Shown here piece after piece: positions 1-9,463 of a stretch of DNA of 64,000 bases. The notes under the pieces are model-generated. The model worked only from the letters and a program-made list of their open reading frames with translations, had not been told where the DNA came from and did no database searches. The translations under genes were made by a program, and so were the position numbers. Positions within the stretch are counted from its first letter, which is position 1. Every line of letters begins with the position of its first letter. Origin of the DNA: an uncultured Hyphomicrobium sp. (GTDB lineage Bacteria > Pseudomonadota > Alphaproteobacteria > Rhizobiales > Hyphomicrobiaceae); the NCBI GenBank assembly GCA_934555825.1, contig CAKTFJ010000002.1:469856-533855 (forward strand), given 5' to 3'.

Positions 1-746
1 TCAACCGCATGACGCAGTTCAAGGAGAAGGCGGGCAAGGATCGCGAGAACGCATCCGTCGGCCTTTATGCCTATCCGAACCTGATGGCCGCCGACATCCT
101 CGCGTATCGCGCAACGCACGTGCCCGTCGGCGAGGATCAGAAGCAGCATCTCGAACTTGCACGCGACATCGCGCAGAAGTTCAACAACGACTTCCGCGAG
201 TCCATCGTGGCCAAGGGCTATGAGGACGGCGTGTTTTTCCCGCAGCCGGAGCCGGTGATCATGGGGCCTGCAACGCGCGTGATGAGCCTGCGCGACGGCA
301 CCAAAAAAATGTCGAAGTCGGAGCCGTCCGACATGAGCCGCATCAACCTGATGGATGACACGGACAAGATCGCCGACAAGATCAAGCGCGCGAAGACGGA
401 TATGGAGCCTGCGCCGCCTGCCAACCTCGGAGAGCTGAAGGCCCGCCCCGAGATCGATAATCTCGTCGGCATCTATGCGGCGCTGGCGGGGATCTCGAAA
501 GAAGAAGGGCTCAAGGTGCTGCAGGACAGTGCGAGTGAGGGGCCGAGCATCTTTACAGGGCTCAAGCGCGTGCTGACCGAGGTTGCCGTCGACAAGCTCG
601 GGCCGATCCGTGCCGAGATCGTGCGGCTGATGGACGATCCGGCGGAGATCGATCGCGTGCTGGCCGACGGATCGGCACGGGCGCGGGCTATTGCCCAGCC
701 GATCATGGCGAACGTCAAGGATATTGTCGGGCTCATCCGCTCGTGA
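1..746 (+). CDS. trpS: Tryptophan--tRNA ligase, 5'-truncated by the window edge
   Basis: C-terminal part (about 248 residues) of tryptophanyl-tRNA synthetase, the cytosolic class I enzyme that charges tRNA-Trp. The frame is open to the left edge, so the true start and the HIGH motif lie outside. Visible family features are the segment [18 protein letters not shown], the [14 protein letters not shown] region that lines the active site, and the KMSKS signature at nt 306-320 followed by EPSD. The C-terminal helical anticodon-binding region ends at the stop at 744-746. The family is usually about 330-350 residues, so roughly 100 are missing. The methionine at nt 9 is internal and not a start. Confidence 0.96.
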   Translation, partial: NRMTQFKEKAGKDRENASVGLYAYPNLMAADILAYRATHVPVGEDQKQHLELARDIAQKFNNDFRESIVAKGYEDGVFFPQPEPVIMGPATRVMSLRDGTKKMSKSEPSDMSRINLMDDTDKIADKIKRAKTDMEPAPPANLGELKARPEIDNLVGIYAALAGISKEEGLKVLQDSASEGPSIFTGLKRVLTEVAVDKLGPIRAEIVRLMDDPAEIDRVLADGSARARAIAQPIMANVKDIVGLIRS

Positions 747-813
747 GGGCGGCAGCCGCTTCGGCTTCACGCATCCGTTGTGAACGTGCGCGCCGCGTGG
801 CAGCATCTTATCT

Positions 814-1326
814 ATGACGGTCGAATTCAAAAAACGGCGTGCGTTCGAGCCTGGGCACGCCCGCAAGTTTCTGCTCGTTATCGACGAGAGCCCTGAGGTC
901 GAGCGTGCGCTCTACTATGCGGCGGCGCGCGTCGTGCGCTCGTCGGGCATGATCACGATGCTCTACGTGATCGAGCCGCAGGAGTTTCAGCACTGGGCCG
1001 GAGTCCGGCAGGTGCAGATCGAGGAGGAGACGCAGAAGGCGCGGGCGCTGTTCCGGTTGCTTCGCCGCAAGCTGCATCAGGTGGGCTTCGAGAACATCCC
1101 GGTCGAGGAACTCGTTCGTGAAGGCCTCAAGGGCGAGGAGATCATGAAGACCATCGCCGAGGACGAGGATGTCTCGATCCTGGTTCTGGGGGCGTCCACA
1201 GATCCCAAGGGGCCGGGGCCGCTGGTCTCGACCATCGCGTCCGGCACGGCGGCCGGAGCGTTCCCGATTCCGATCACGGTCGTTCCCGGCAATCTGGCCT
1301 TCGACGACATCATCGCGCTGGCCTGA
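814..1326 (+). CDS. Universal stress protein, UspA family
   Basis: A 170-residue single-domain Usp protein. The first strand is KFLLVIDESPEVERAL, where D replaces part of the usual N-terminal nucleotide-binding loop. The C-terminal half carries VLGASTDPKGPGPLVSTIA and ends in ITVVPG, matching the G-2x-G-9x-G-S/T ATP-binding pattern, although a Pro-rich loop replaces the usual small residues. Family members are cytosolic and bind ATP or help survival under stress; the specific role here is unknown. It follows trpS by 67 nt on the same strand and could be co-transcribed. It resembles the short Usp proteins found beside trpS in alphaproteobacteria. Confidence 0.88.
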   Translation: MTVEFKKRRAFEPGHARKFLLVIDESPEVERALYYAAARVVRSSGMITMLYVIEPQEFQHWAGVRQVQIEEETQKARALFRLLRRKLHQVGFENIPVEELVREGLKGEEIMKTIAEDEDVSILVLGASTDPKGPGPLVSTIASGTAAGAFPIPITVVPGNLAFDDIIALA

Positions 1327-1414
1327 GCGACCTGGAACCCGGGCTTCACTTACCCTAAATCATTGTGAGATGCCCGACGTCCGCGCTAGACAATTCGCTA
1401 GTTGCACCCTATTT

Positions 1415-1431
1415 ACTGGAACAATTCTAAA
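1415..1431 (+). promoter_or_regulatory. Possible iron-control (ICE-like) half-palindrome upstream of nfu
   Basis: The sequence GGAA-CAA-TTCTAAA resembles the Irr-type iron control element TTTAGAA-NNN-TTCTAAA. The right half is a full match and the left half a partial one. It lies 50 nt before the Nfu gene, a plausible iron-responsive target. The match is weak and may be chance. Confidence 0.22.
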
Positions 1432-1479
1432 AAGCTCGAGCCATGGCCGCGGACCTCGCGGCTTCGAGGAGACGACATC

Positions 1480-2034
1480 ATGTTTATCCAGACGGAAGCC
1501 ACTCCGAACCCCCAGACGCTGAAGTTCATCCCCGGCAAGCCGGTGCTGGCCGACGGCACGGCCGATTTTCGCGGAAAGGCCGAGGCCGGTGCCTCGCCGC
1601 TTGCGAACCGGCTGTTCGACATCGACGGCGTGACGGGCGTGTTCCTCGGCTCCGACTTCATCTCGGTGACGAAGGGTGAGGCCGAGTGGCAGCATCTGAA
1701 GCCTATGATCCTCGGCGCGATCATGGAGCACTACATGTCGGGCGAAGACGTCGTGGACGGCGACGGGGCGAACGACGAAGCGGACGGTGCCTATGACGCC
1801 GAGGACGCGGACGTCGTTGCCACCATCAAAGAGTTGCTGGAGACGCGCGTTCGTCCTGCCGTTGCGCAGGATGGCGGCGACATCACGTTTGCGGGCTTCC
1901 GCGACGGTACGGTCTATCTCCACATGCGCGGTGCGTGCGCGGGGTGCCCCAGCTCGACGGCGACGCTGCGGCACGGAATCGAGAACCTGCTTCGGCATTT
2001 CTGCCCCGAGGTGGAAGAGGTTCAGGCCGTCTAG
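1480..2034 (+). CDS. NifU-like Fe-S scaffold/carrier protein (Nfu)
   Basis: 184 residues in two domains. An N-terminal Nfu_N domain starts [21 protein letters not shown]-terminal NifU domain (about 105-184) contains [15 protein letters not shown] and the cluster-binding motif CAGCPSS. Such proteins assemble or carry [4Fe-4S] clusters to client enzymes in the cytosol; MiaB, also encoded in this window, is the kind of client they serve. The ATG at 1480 is chosen because it begins the conserved N-terminus and follows GAGGAG; an in-frame upstream TTG at 1402 has no such support. A possible iron-control element sits upstream (1415-1431). Confidence 0.93.
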   Translation: MFIQTEATPNPQTLKFIPGKPVLADGTADFRGKAEAGASPLANRLFDIDGVTGVFLGSDFISVTKGEAEWQHLKPMILGAIMEHYMSGEDVVDGDGANDEADGAYDAEDADVVATIKELLETRVRPAVAQDGGDITFAGFRDGTVYLHMRGACAGCPSSTATLRHGIENLLRHFCPEVEEVQAV

Positions 2035-2059
2035 CCAGACAGCCGCACGATGCGTTCAG

Positions 2060-2090
2060 GAACCCTGCCTTTCCGGCGGGGTTCTTTTTT
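2060..2090 (+). terminator. Rho-independent terminator after nfu
   Basis: Ten-base stem GAACCCTGCC / GGCGGGGTTC (one T-G pair) with a 5-nt loop, followed by six T residues at 2085-2090. It sits 26 nt after the nfu stop and separates it from the nitroreductase gene. Confidence 0.85.
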
Positions 2091-2144
2091 GCGTATCGTA
2101 AGCCCGATTACGCCAATACGCCGCCAATGGAAGGACGTTTTTCC

Positions 2145-2735
2145 ATGTCGCACGCTCTGGACGACGCCGCTCTCGCACAGCTTTTCCTCGACGCCCGTAC
2201 GCACAACGCATGGCAGAAAAAGGATGTGCCCGACAGTCTTCTCGTTCGTCTCGTCGACACGCTCAAGATGGGACCGACGAGTGCCAACTGCTCGCCGGCG
2301 CGGTTCGTGTTCGTGAAGAGCGAGGCGGCGAAAGAGCGTCTCAAGCCTTTTCTTTCGGCGGGCAATCTCGAAAAGACCATGGCGGCGCCGGTTACCGCAA
2401 TCATCGGCAACGATCTCGAATTCTACGAGCATCTGCCGAAGCTGTTTCCGCATACGGATGCGAAAAGCTGGTTCACGGGCAAGCCCGATCATATTCGCGA
2501 GACTGCATTCCGTAACGGAACGCTGCAGGGAGCGTATCTCATTCTTGCCGCCCGCGCGCTGGGGCTCGACACCGGGGCCATGTCCGGCTTCGACAAAGCC
2601 GGTGTGACGAAGGAATTCTTTGCGGATACCAAGATCGAAGCGAATTTCCTCTGCAACATCGGCTACGGCGATCCGTCCAAGCTTCTGCCACGCCATCCGC
2701 GCTTCTCGTTCGACGAGATCGCGAAGGTGATTTGA
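2145..2735 (+). CDS. RutE/HadB-like nitroreductase (malonic semialdehyde reductase family)
   Basis: 196 residues of the FMN-dependent nitroreductase fold. Visible are the start [20 protein letters not shown], the FMN-contacting segment [16 protein letters not shown], and the end segment [19 protein letters not shown]. This subgroup includes RutE, which reduces malonic semialdehyde or removes toxic peroxy/semialdehyde products in pyrimidine catabolism. No other rut gene lies nearby, so the substrate is uncertain. The ATG at 2145 is preceded by GGAAGGA; an ATG at 2127 is in frame but precedes the conserved start. It probably has its own promoter, because a terminator lies just upstream. Confidence 0.87.
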   Translation: MSHALDDAALAQLFLDARTHNAWQKKDVPDSLLVRLVDTLKMGPTSANCSPARFVFVKSEAAKERLKPFLSAGNLEKTMAAPVTAIIGNDLEFYEHLPKLFPHTDAKSWFTGKPDHIRETAFRNGTLQGAYLILAARALGLDTGAMSGFDKAGVTKEFFADTKIEANFLCNIGYGDPSKLLPRHPRFSFDEIAKVI

Positions 2736-2877
2736 AGCGCGGTGCTCTCAATCGAGCCGAGGGCACTCTTTTCCGCGAAGGCGAGAAGGTTCGGCAGGCG
2801 CTGCATTTTTCCGACGACGATCTGTTTCGATCATCCTTGCATTGCGCGCGTGAGCATAAGGTGTAGGCTCGTTACCC

Positions 2878-3576
2878 ATGAATACGCTCGCATTCGATAC
2901 CTGCTTCGGCGCCTGTTCTGTTGCCGCGACTTGGTCCACGCCTGAGGGCCGGGCCGGGGCCTTCCGTTTCGAGCGGATGGCGCGGGGGCATGCGGAGCGG
3001 TTGATTCCTATGGTGGGCGAGGCGATGGCGGACGCGCCATTCGGCTTCTCCGAAATCGCGCGCATCGTGGTGACGACAGGTCCCGGTACGTTCACCGGCC
3101 AGCGCGTCGGAATCGCGGCGGCGCGCTCTTTGTCGCTTGCGACGGGCGCACCGATTGCACCGCTCTCAAGCCTCGCCGTTATGGCCTATACGGCAGCATA
3201 TGAGCTTGGGTCGGAGCTCCAAGGAAAGCTGCTGGCCGTGGCCGTCGATGCGCGCCGTGACGAGATCTATTTCCAAGCTTTCTCGGGAGCGGACTGGATC
3301 GCTCTCGATGTGCCCGCGCTCCTCACGCCGGGTTCTGCTGTACGCGCGCTTACGGAGCGGGACGTCGTTGCGGTCGGGTCGGGTGCGGAGCTGCTCGCCG
3401 AGGCCGCTCGGCACGCCGGCGTGTCTATCACGCCGCGTCTTGCAACGCTCGAACCGGACGTTCGGTTCGTACCCGAGGCTGCCGTCCTACCCTCGGATAC
3501 GCCTCCGAAACCGCTTTATCTCCGCCCGCCTGACGCCAAGCCGCAGGACGGCAAGTCGCTTGCGAGGGTGCCATGA
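2878..3576 (+). CDS. tsaB: tRNA threonylcarbamoyladenosine biosynthesis protein TsaB
   Basis: 232-residue ASKHA-fold protein (YeaZ/TsaB). With TsaD and TsaE it forms the complex that makes the t6A37 modification of ANN-decoding tRNAs. The N-terminus MNTLAFDTCFGACSVA is the family's ATPase-like strand. TGPGTFTGQRVGIAAARSLS is the signature loop-helix, and PLSSLAVMA follows. It overlaps rimI by 4 nt (ATGA), an arrangement common in alphaproteobacteria that implies translational coupling. The C-terminus from about 190 is less conserved. Confidence 0.95.
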   Translation: MNTLAFDTCFGACSVAATWSTPEGRAGAFRFERMARGHAERLIPMVGEAMADAPFGFSEIARIVVTTGPGTFTGQRVGIAAARSLSLATGAPIAPLSSLAVMAYTAAYELGSELQGKLLAVAVDARRDEIYFQAFSGADWIALDVPALLTPGSAVRALTERDVVAVGSGAELLAEAARHAGVSITPRLATLEPDVRFVPEAAVLPSDTPPKPLYLRPPDAKPQDGKSLARVP

Positions 3577-4058
3577 CGGACGCAGCGCCTTTCGACCCCA
3601 AGTACGTCTCCCTGTTGTGGGCCGCGCCGGAGCAGGCTGGAGAGATCGCAAGCATTCATTCGCAACTGTTTTCGCCCGCGTGGAGTGAGGAGAGCGTGCG
3701 AAGTCTGCTGGATCACCCCGCTTCGACGGCGTTTCTCGCCGTGCTCGGGGGGCAGCCAAAAACGACGGTCGGATTTGTCATGGCGCAACTTGCCGCGGAT
3801 GAGGCCGAAATTCTTTCGGTTGGTGTGCTTCCCGAATGGCAACGCAAGGGAGTCGGGCGCCGCCTGATCGATGGCGTTGCGCGTGCCGTGCAGCGGGCCG
3901 AAGCCAAGACGCTGTTCCTTGAGGTTGCTGCCGATAACGATGCGGCGATCGAGCTTTATACGCGCGCGGGCTTCCTCGGCACCGGCCTTCGACGCGGCTA
4001 CTACGAGCGCCCGGGGCAACCGCCCGTCGATGCGGTGACGCTGGCGCTCAAGCTTTAG
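3573..4058 (+). CDS. rimI: Ribosomal-protein-alanine N-acetyltransferase RimI-like (GNAT)
   Basis: 161-residue GNAT acetyltransferase. The acetyl-CoA pyrophosphate-binding motif is QRKGVGRRLIDG (about residues 90-101). It is followed by FLEVAADNDAAIELYTRAGF, the B-motif helix typical of RimI. RimI acetylates the N-terminal alanine of ribosomal protein S18 and some other proteins. The start overlaps tsaB by 4 nt. Position beside tsaB strongly supports RimI over a generic GNAT, but substrate is not provable from sequence. In many rhizobia a fur gene follows; here a 102-nt gap leads directly to the acyltransferase. Confidence 0.9.
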   Translation: MTDAAPFDPKYVSLLWAAPEQAGEIASIHSQLFSPAWSEESVRSLLDHPASTAFLAVLGGQPKTTVGFVMAQLAADEAEILSVGVLPEWQRKGVGRRLIDGVARAVQRAEAKTLFLEVAADNDAAIELYTRAGFLGTGLRRGYYERPGQPPVDAVTLALKL

Positions 4059-4160
4059 GCCGCTCCGATGCCGGTACAGTGCCGTCGCGAAAGTGTTAGA
4101 TTTCGGCGCTAGCGTTTTCTGCTTCTCTGTAGCAGTGCCGGATGTCAGGTCGATTTTTCA

Positions 4161-5048
4161 ATGGGAACGCTTAGAGCCGCAGCCATTCTTGGCGGATTTT
4201 TTACGCTGACCTTGCCGCTTATGCCGGTGCAGTCGGCCCTGTTGCGCGTCTCGCCGCAGGGTGCGAGGCGGTTTCCCAACTGGTATCATCGCCAAGTGTG
4301 CCGGCTGCTTGGCGTGCGGCTTCATATCGAAGGCGAGATCGCGCCGGATCGGCCGGTGCTCGTTGTCGCCAACCACACGTCGTGGCTCGACATTCCTGTG
4401 CTGTCGGCGGTGGCGCCGCTGTCGTTCGTCGCGAAGAAGGACGTGGCGCGCTGGCCGTTCGTTTCGACGCTGGCGAAGCTGCAACGGACCGTGTTCGTGG
4501 ATCGTGAGCGGCGGAGCGCGGTTGGGGAGACGACAAACGAGATGACGGCCCGGCTCGCGCAGGGTGATGCGGTCGTGCTGTTCGCGGAGGGGACGTCAAG
4601 CGACGGCAACCGCGTGCTGCCGTTCAAGACCTCGCTCTTTGCAGCCGCCAAGCCGCCAGCGAGAGCGGGCGCGCAGGCGAACGCTCAGGCGGGGCCCGAC
4701 ATCGTGGTGCAGACGCTCTCGCTCGTCTACACGCGGCTTCACGGGGTGCCGATCAATCGGGCTGCGCGCCCCATTGTCGGCTGGTATGGCGACATGGAAA
4801 TGCAATCGCACGCCTGGGCGCTGCTCAAGGCTGGCCCGCTCGATGTCACGATCCGGATCGGAGAGCCCATCCCGCTTGAGACGTTCGCGGACCGAAAGGA
4901 TCTCGCGCGGCGCAGTGAGGATGAGATCCGCCGGAACGTGGTGCAGATCCTCAGAAGCTATCCGCGTGATGCCGAGATCGTGGTGACGCGGCCGGAGAGC
5001 GGGTTTGTCGCGGCGTCTGCATCGGGCGGGCATTCCGTATTCCGCTGA
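4161..5048 (+). CDS. 1-acyl-glycerol-3-phosphate (lysophospholipid) acyltransferase, PlsC/OlsA type
   Basis: 295 residues. The N-terminus (about 1-25) is a hydrophobic membrane anchor ([15 protein letters not shown]). The catalytic HX4D motif is NHTSWLDI at about 74-81, and the substrate-binding FAEGTSS motif is at about 141-147. The enzyme transfers an acyl chain to lysophosphatidic acid or, in OlsA, to lyso-ornithine lipid, at the inner membrane. Sequence alone does not separate the two; absence of an olsB neighbour favours PlsC. It sits between rimI and miaB, as in related genomes. Confidence 0.88.
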   Translation: MGTLRAAAILGGFFTLTLPLMPVQSALLRVSPQGARRFPNWYHRQVCRLLGVRLHIEGEIAPDRPVLVVANHTSWLDIPVLSAVAPLSFVAKKDVARWPFVSTLAKLQRTVFVDRERRSAVGETTNEMTARLAQGDAVVLFAEGTSSDGNRVLPFKTSLFAAAKPPARAGAQANAQAGPDIVVQTLSLVYTRLHGVPINRAARPIVGWYGDMEMQSHAWALLKAGPLDVTIRIGEPIPLETFADRKDLARRSEDEIRRNVVQILRSYPRDAEIVVTRPESGFVAASASGGHSVFR

Positions 5049-5202
5049 GTCGGTGCGTCGCGTCTCGGCATTTAACGCCGCCGTTAACGCTAAAACGCCT
5101 AAGGCTTTTCTCAATTCCCCTCTGAGCTTAGCCGCGCAATATACTGCCGCTGCTGGACAACGCGGCATCGCAATGCTGCAATGCGGTGACGCGGGGGTGC
5201 GG

Positions 5203-6675
5203 ATGCGCTCAAAATGTGTTACCGCGGGGCAGGCTTCGAAAGCGTCGGGACGCAGGGACCCGTTGGAAGATCTAGACTCATCGCCTTATGCCGAGACGGC
5301 GCCCCAGGCTGGGGTTGCCGAGGGTGAGCCCGCGCCTGCAAAGCGCGTGTTCATCAAGACGTTTGGCTGCCAGATGAACGTCTACGACTCGGAGCGGATG
5401 GGCGAAGCGCTGGCCGCCGAGGGGTACGTCGCGACCGAGAACCCGGCGGATGCCGATCTCGCCATACTGAATACGTGCCACATTCGTGAGAAGGCGGCGG
5501 AAAAGGTCTATTCCGATCTCGGGCGGCTGCGCGACATCAAGCGCGCGCGGGCGGGCGAGGGCAAGGAAACGCGCATCGCGGTAACAGGGTGCGTGGCGCA
5601 GGCGGAGGGCGCGGAGATCGTGAGCCGCCAGCCGGCCGTCGATCTCGTGATCGGGCCGCAGAGCTATCACCGACTGCCGGAGCTTCTGGCGCGCGTGCGT
5701 GGTGGCGAAGGAGGGCTCGTCGAGACGGAGTTTCCCGACGAGGACAAATTCAAGGCGCTGCCGAGCCGAAGGCCTGCGGCGTCCGTTTCGGCGTTCCTCA
5801 CGGTGCAGGAAGGTTGCGACAAGTTCTGCACGTTCTGTGTCGTGCCCTATACGCGCGGCATGGAGTTTTCGCGCCCCGTCGCGGGCCTCGTGGACGAGGC
5901 GAAACGCCTTGTGGAACGGGGCGTGCGCGACATCACGCTGCTTGGCCAGAACGTCAACGGCTATCACGGCGAAGGGGTGGACGGAGGCTCGGCGACGCTT
6001 GCGCGATTAATCCACGAGCTTGCGGAGATCGAAGGGCTTTGGCGCATCCGCTACACCACGAGCCATCCGCGCGACATGAGCGACGATTTGATTGTGGCGC
6101 ATCGCGACGTGGACAAGCTGATGCCTTATCTGCACCTGCCGTTCCAGGCCGGCTCGGATCGCATTCTCGCGGCCATGAACCGCAAGCATACGGTGCGCGA
6201 GTACCTCGATCTTATTCAGCGCATCCGCGACGCGCGCCCTGACATCGCGCTTTCGACGGACATCATCGTGGGCTTTCCCGGAGAGACGGACGAGGAATTC
6301 GAGGATACGCTGGCTGTCGTGCGGGATGTCAAATTCGCACATGCGTTCTCGTTCAAATACAGCCCGCGTCCAGGCACCCCGGCGTCCACGATGGATGGGC
6401 AGGTGCCGGAATCGGCCAAGCGCGAGCGCCTTGAACGGCTCCAGGACGTGATCGACCAGGGGCATGCCGCGTTCAACCACGCATCGGTGGGGCGCACGTT
6501 GCCGGTGGTGTTCGAAAAGCCGGGCCGGCGCGAGGGGCAGCTCGTTGGCCGCTCGCCCTATCTTCAGCTCGTTCATGCCGATGCTGGGCCGGACCTGATC
6601 GGGCGCATGGTGAACGTGGAGATCCGCACTGCGGGTGCGAACAGTCTTTCTGGTGTCATCGGTACGTCAGAATGA
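5203..6675 (+). CDS. miaB: tRNA-2-methylthio-N6-dimethylallyladenosine synthase MiaB
   Basis: 490-residue radical-SAM methylthiotransferase that adds the ms2 group to i6A37 of tRNAs reading UNN codons. The N-terminal UPF0004 domain supplies three cysteines for the auxiliary cluster (TFGCQMN, NTCHIRE, VTGCVAQ). The radical SAM motif is CDKFCTFC, followed by VPYTRG. A C-terminal TRAM domain ends the protein. The first 45 residues (Ala/Ser/Glu-rich) precede the conserved core, so the start is uncertain: ATG 5203 follows GGGGG, and ATG 5173 is an alternative. Confidence 0.95.
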   Translation: MRSKCVTAGQASKASGRRDPLEDLDSSPYAETAPQAGVAEGEPAPAKRVFIKTFGCQMNVYDSERMGEALAAEGYVATENPADADLAILNTCHIREKAAEKVYSDLGRLRDIKRARAGEGKETRIAVTGCVAQAEGAEIVSRQPAVDLVIGPQSYHRLPELLARVRGGEGGLVETEFPDEDKFKALPSRRPAASVSAFLTVQEGCDKFCTFCVVPYTRGMEFSRPVAGLVDEAKRLVERGVRDITLLGQNVNGYHGEGVDGGSATLARLIHELAEIEGLWRIRYTTSHPRDMSDDLIVAHRDVDKLMPYLHLPFQAGSDRILAAMNRKHTVREYLDLIQRIRDARPDIALSTDIIVGFPGETDEEFEDTLAVVRDVKFAHAFSFKYSPRPGTPASTMDGQVPESAKRERLERLQDVIDQGHAAFNHASVGRTLPVVFEKPGRREGQLVGRSPYLQLVHADAGPDLIGRMVNVEIRTAGANSLSGVIGTSE

Positions 6676-6796
6676 ACCGGTTATGCGCACGAGCGTTGCC
6701 GTCTGGCGTTGATTCGACGCTCGGCGGCCTTATTCTAGGGCCCATCCCGAGGGGACCTACGATTCGGGTTCCCTCCAGTCTCAGGAGACGCGACGC

Positions 6797-7813
6797 TTGA
6801 CAGCAATGCGCGGCCAGGCGGCCATAGGTCGGAAGCGAGTGTCCAAACCCCAGATCCCAACCAAAAGGGTTGTCGTCCCGTTCGAGGACAACCGTTTTCT
6901 CACCCGGCTGCTCGGCGAGTTCGATGCCAATCTGGCGCTCGTCGAGGATCGGCTCGGGATCGAAGCGCATGCGCACGGGAATGTTGTTATCCTCTCGGGG
7001 CCTGAGGGCTCTTGCGACATCGCGCGCAGCGTTCTCGAACAGCTTTACGAGCGCGTGTCACGCGGCGAGCCCGTGGGGGCGGGCGATTTCGACGGACTGA
7101 TCCGTCACTCCCGGCAGGAGGGGCCCACGTCCGACGGGCAGGCGCAGATCGCGACGCGCCGCCGCGTCGTCAAGGCGCGCACGCCGACTCAGAGCACCTA
7201 TATCCGCGCGCTCGAAGATACCGATCTCGTGTTCGGCATCGGTCCGGCGGGCACGGGCAAGACCTATCTTGCCGTCGCGTTTGCGGCGCAGTGCCTGGAG
7301 CGCGGACTCGTCGAGCGCATCATCCTCTCGCGGCCCGCTGTGGAAGCGGGCGAGCGGCTCGGCTTCCTGCCCGGCGACATGCGCGAAAAGGTCGATCCCT
7401 ATTTGCGGCCGCTCTACGATGCACTCTACGACGTGCTTTCGCCGGAAAAAGTGGAGCGCGATCTCGAACAGGGCGTGATCGAGATTGCGCCGCTCGCGTT
7501 CATGCGCGGGCGCACGCTAGCCAACGCTTTCGTCATCCTGGACGAAGCGCAGAACACGACATCGATGCAGATGAAGATGTTTCTGACGCGGCTCGGCGAA
7601 AACTCGAAGATGGTCATCACGGGCGATCCTTCACAGATCGATTTGCCGCCGGGCATGACGTCGGGGCTGGAAGAAGCCGTGTCGTTCTTGAAGGGCGTGG
7701 ACGGTATTACCGCGGTGCGTTTCCAAACGCAGGACGTGGTGCGCCGCGATCTCGTCGCTCGTATCGTCGCGGCCTACGACCGCGCCGGGGCGGGGAAGCC
7801 GCGCAATGCCTGA
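6797..7813 (+). CDS. PhoH family ATPase
   Basis: 338 residues. The Walker A motif is [11 protein letters not shown] (about 151-161) and Walker B is [11 protein letters not shown]. These define the PhoH/PhoL P-loop family, proposed to act in RNA metabolism together with YbeY. An N-terminal KH-like RNA-binding region (about 40-110) precedes the ATPase. The TTG at 6797 follows AGGAG by 11 nt; an ATG nine bases later is an alternative. It overlaps ybeY by 8 nt, giving the conserved phoH-ybeY-corC-lnt order. Confidence 0.93.
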   Translation: MTAMRGQAAIGRKRVSKPQIPTKRVVVPFEDNRFLTRLLGEFDANLALVEDRLGIEAHAHGNVVILSGPEGSCDIARSVLEQLYERVSRGEPVGAGDFDGLIRHSRQEGPTSDGQAQIATRRRVVKARTPTQSTYIRALEDTDLVFGIGPAGTGKTYLAVAFAAQCLERGLVERIILSRPAVEAGERLGFLPGDMREKVDPYLRPLYDALYDVLSPEKVERDLEQGVIEIAPLAFMRGRTLANAFVILDEAQNTTSMQMKMFLTRLGENSKMVITGDPSQIDLPPGMTSGLEEAVSFLKGVDGITAVRFQTQDVVRRDLVARIVAAYDRAGAGKPRNA

Positions 7814-8366
7814 CGAACCTGACAGTCGACGAAGTCCCACCGGGAGGGCGGTCGGCGCTCCTCTCTGGCTCACGGTCGACATCGTTCACGAAGCGGAAAG
7901 CTGGAGCAGCATCGACGGCCTCGAAGAGCTGATCGAGGAGGCGGCGCGCGCGCTTACGGCCGTGCCGCGCTTTTCGGATCTCTCGCCTGCGGAAGCCTGC
8001 ATCGCGCTTGCCGACGATGCGTCGGTGCGCGAGCTTAATCTTCGCTATCGCGGTAAAGACAAGCCGACCAACGTTCTCTCGTTCCCTGCCGCTCCGATGG
8101 GCCATCCCGCTCAAGACGTTGAGCCTCGTGCGCTGGGCGACCTCGTGCTCGCGCATGAAACGCTTGTGCGGGAAGCCGGCGAGCAGAGCATTCCGCTCGC
8201 ACATCACCTGCAGCATCTCGTCGTCCATGGCCTTCTGCACCTTCTCGGCTTCGATCACGAAACCGAGCCGGAGGCTGAGGAGATGGAGGCGATCGAAGTT
8301 GAGATCCTTGCCTGCCTCGGCATCCCCAATCCCTATCAAGATGAAACAAACCCGATTGCATCATGA
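7806..8366 (+). CDS. ybeY: Endoribonuclease YbeY
   Basis: 186-residue UPF0054 metalloprotein needed for 16S rRNA 3'-end maturation and ribosome quality control. The zinc-binding signature HGLLHLLGFDH (about 141-151) supplies three histidines. Upstream lie the conserved SVRELNLRYRGKDKPTNVLSF-type segment and LGDLVLA. It overlaps both phoH (8 nt) and corC (4 nt), so translation of the three is probably coupled. Confidence 0.96.
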   Translation: MPDEPDSRRSPTGRAVGAPLWLTVDIVHEAESWSSIDGLEELIEEAARALTAVPRFSDLSPAEACIALADDASVRELNLRYRGKDKPTNVLSFPAAPMGHPAQDVEPRALGDLVLAHETLVREAGEQSIPLAHHLQHLVVHGLLHLLGFDHETEPEAEEMEAIEVEILACLGIPNPYQDETNPIAS

Positions 8367-9463
8367 CCAGCAACGACGAACAGACCGACGATTCTACAGC
8401 GCTATCCAGTGATCGACCTTCCATGCGCGAAAGCGCGAGCGGATGGCTGCATCAGATCTGGGCCCGGCTCGGGCTCGGAGAGCAGCTTTCGCTGCGCGAA
8501 AAGCTCGAAGTGCTGCTGAAGGAAGAGGCGAAGGTTACAGGAGAGTTTTCGCCCGAAGAGCTCAACATGCTCGGAGGCTTGCTGCGGTTCGGCGGATCGC
8601 GGGTGGACGAGGTGATGGTGCCTCGTACAGACATCGTGGCCATCGAGGAAATGCAGTCGCTTGGCGATCTGATCCTGCTGTTCGAGGAGTCGGGCGTCTC
8701 GCGTATTCCGATCTATCACGAAACGCTCGACGATCCACGCGGCATGATCCACATCAAAGATCTGTTCCGCTGGGTTTCGGCGGAGGTTGCGGGTCGCGCG
8801 CTGCGCGCACCGACGAAGCAGCGGGGTGTCGAACTCGAAGGTGCGATTGGCGGGGATGCGCTGGCGAACAGCGATAGCGATGATGCGGCCGCACAGGACA
8901 ACACAGTGCCAGGTGAGCCCGCGAAGCCTGATTTGAGCCGCCTTGACATGTCACGCCCCATTGCGGTGCTCAAGCTCAAGAAGCCGGTGCTCTATGTGCC
9001 GCCGTCCATGCCGGCGATGAACCTTCTCGTGCGGATGCAGGCCACGCGGATTCACATGGCTCTTGTCGTGGACGAGTACGGCGGTACAGACGGTCTTGTG
9101 ACGATCGAGGATCTGGTCGAGCAGATCGTGGGCGATATCGAGGACGAGCACGACGAGGAGGAGGCGGATCTCATCGTTGAAGACCCAAGGCTCGGGCTCG
9201 TGGCATCGGGCCGGGCTCCGGTCGAAGATCTCGAAGAGCGGCTCGGCTTCAAGTTTCTTACGGCCGAAGAGGAGGCGGAGATCGATACGCTCGGTGGGCT
9301 TGTGTTTTCCATCGTCGGTCGGGTTCCTGCGCGCGGCGAGTTGATCCGCCATTCGTCTGGTGTCGAGTTCGAGGTGCTGGATGCCGACCCCCGGCGCGTA
9401 AAGCGGCTCAAGATTCATGTTCCTCGCACGCCGCCATCCGACAACGGTCATGCGGCTGGCTAA
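8363..9463 (+). CDS. CorC/HlyC-type CBS-domain protein
   Basis: 366 residues. A short N-terminal stretch leads to two CBS domains (about 80-145 and 200-260) and a C-terminal CorC_HlyC (transporter-associated) domain. Conserved segments are VDEVMVPRTDIVAIE, GVSRIPIYHETLDD and VVDEYGGTDGLVTIEDLVE. The family is linked to Mg/Co efflux or membrane stress, and its exact role is unsettled. An Asp/Ala-rich insert (about residues 155-190) splits the CBS pair and makes this copy longer than the roughly 290-residue E. coli protein. It starts 4 nt inside ybeY and overlaps lnt. Confidence 0.92.
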   Translation: MTSNDEQTDDSTALSSDRPSMRESASGWLHQIWARLGLGEQLSLREKLEVLLKEEAKVTGEFSPEELNMLGGLLRFGGSRVDEVMVPRTDIVAIEEMQSLGDLILLFEESGVSRIPIYHETLDDPRGMIHIKDLFRWVSAEVAGRALRAPTKQRGVELEGAIGGDALANSDSDDAAAQDNTVPGEPAKPDLSRLDMSRPIAVLKLKKPVLYVPPSMPAMNLLVRMQATRIHMALVVDEYGGTDGLVTIEDLVEQIVGDIEDEHDEEEADLIVEDPRLGLVASGRAPVEDLEERLGFKFLTAEEEAEIDTLGGLVFSIVGRVPARGELIRHSSGVEFEVLDADPRRVKRLKIHVPRTPPSDNGHAAG

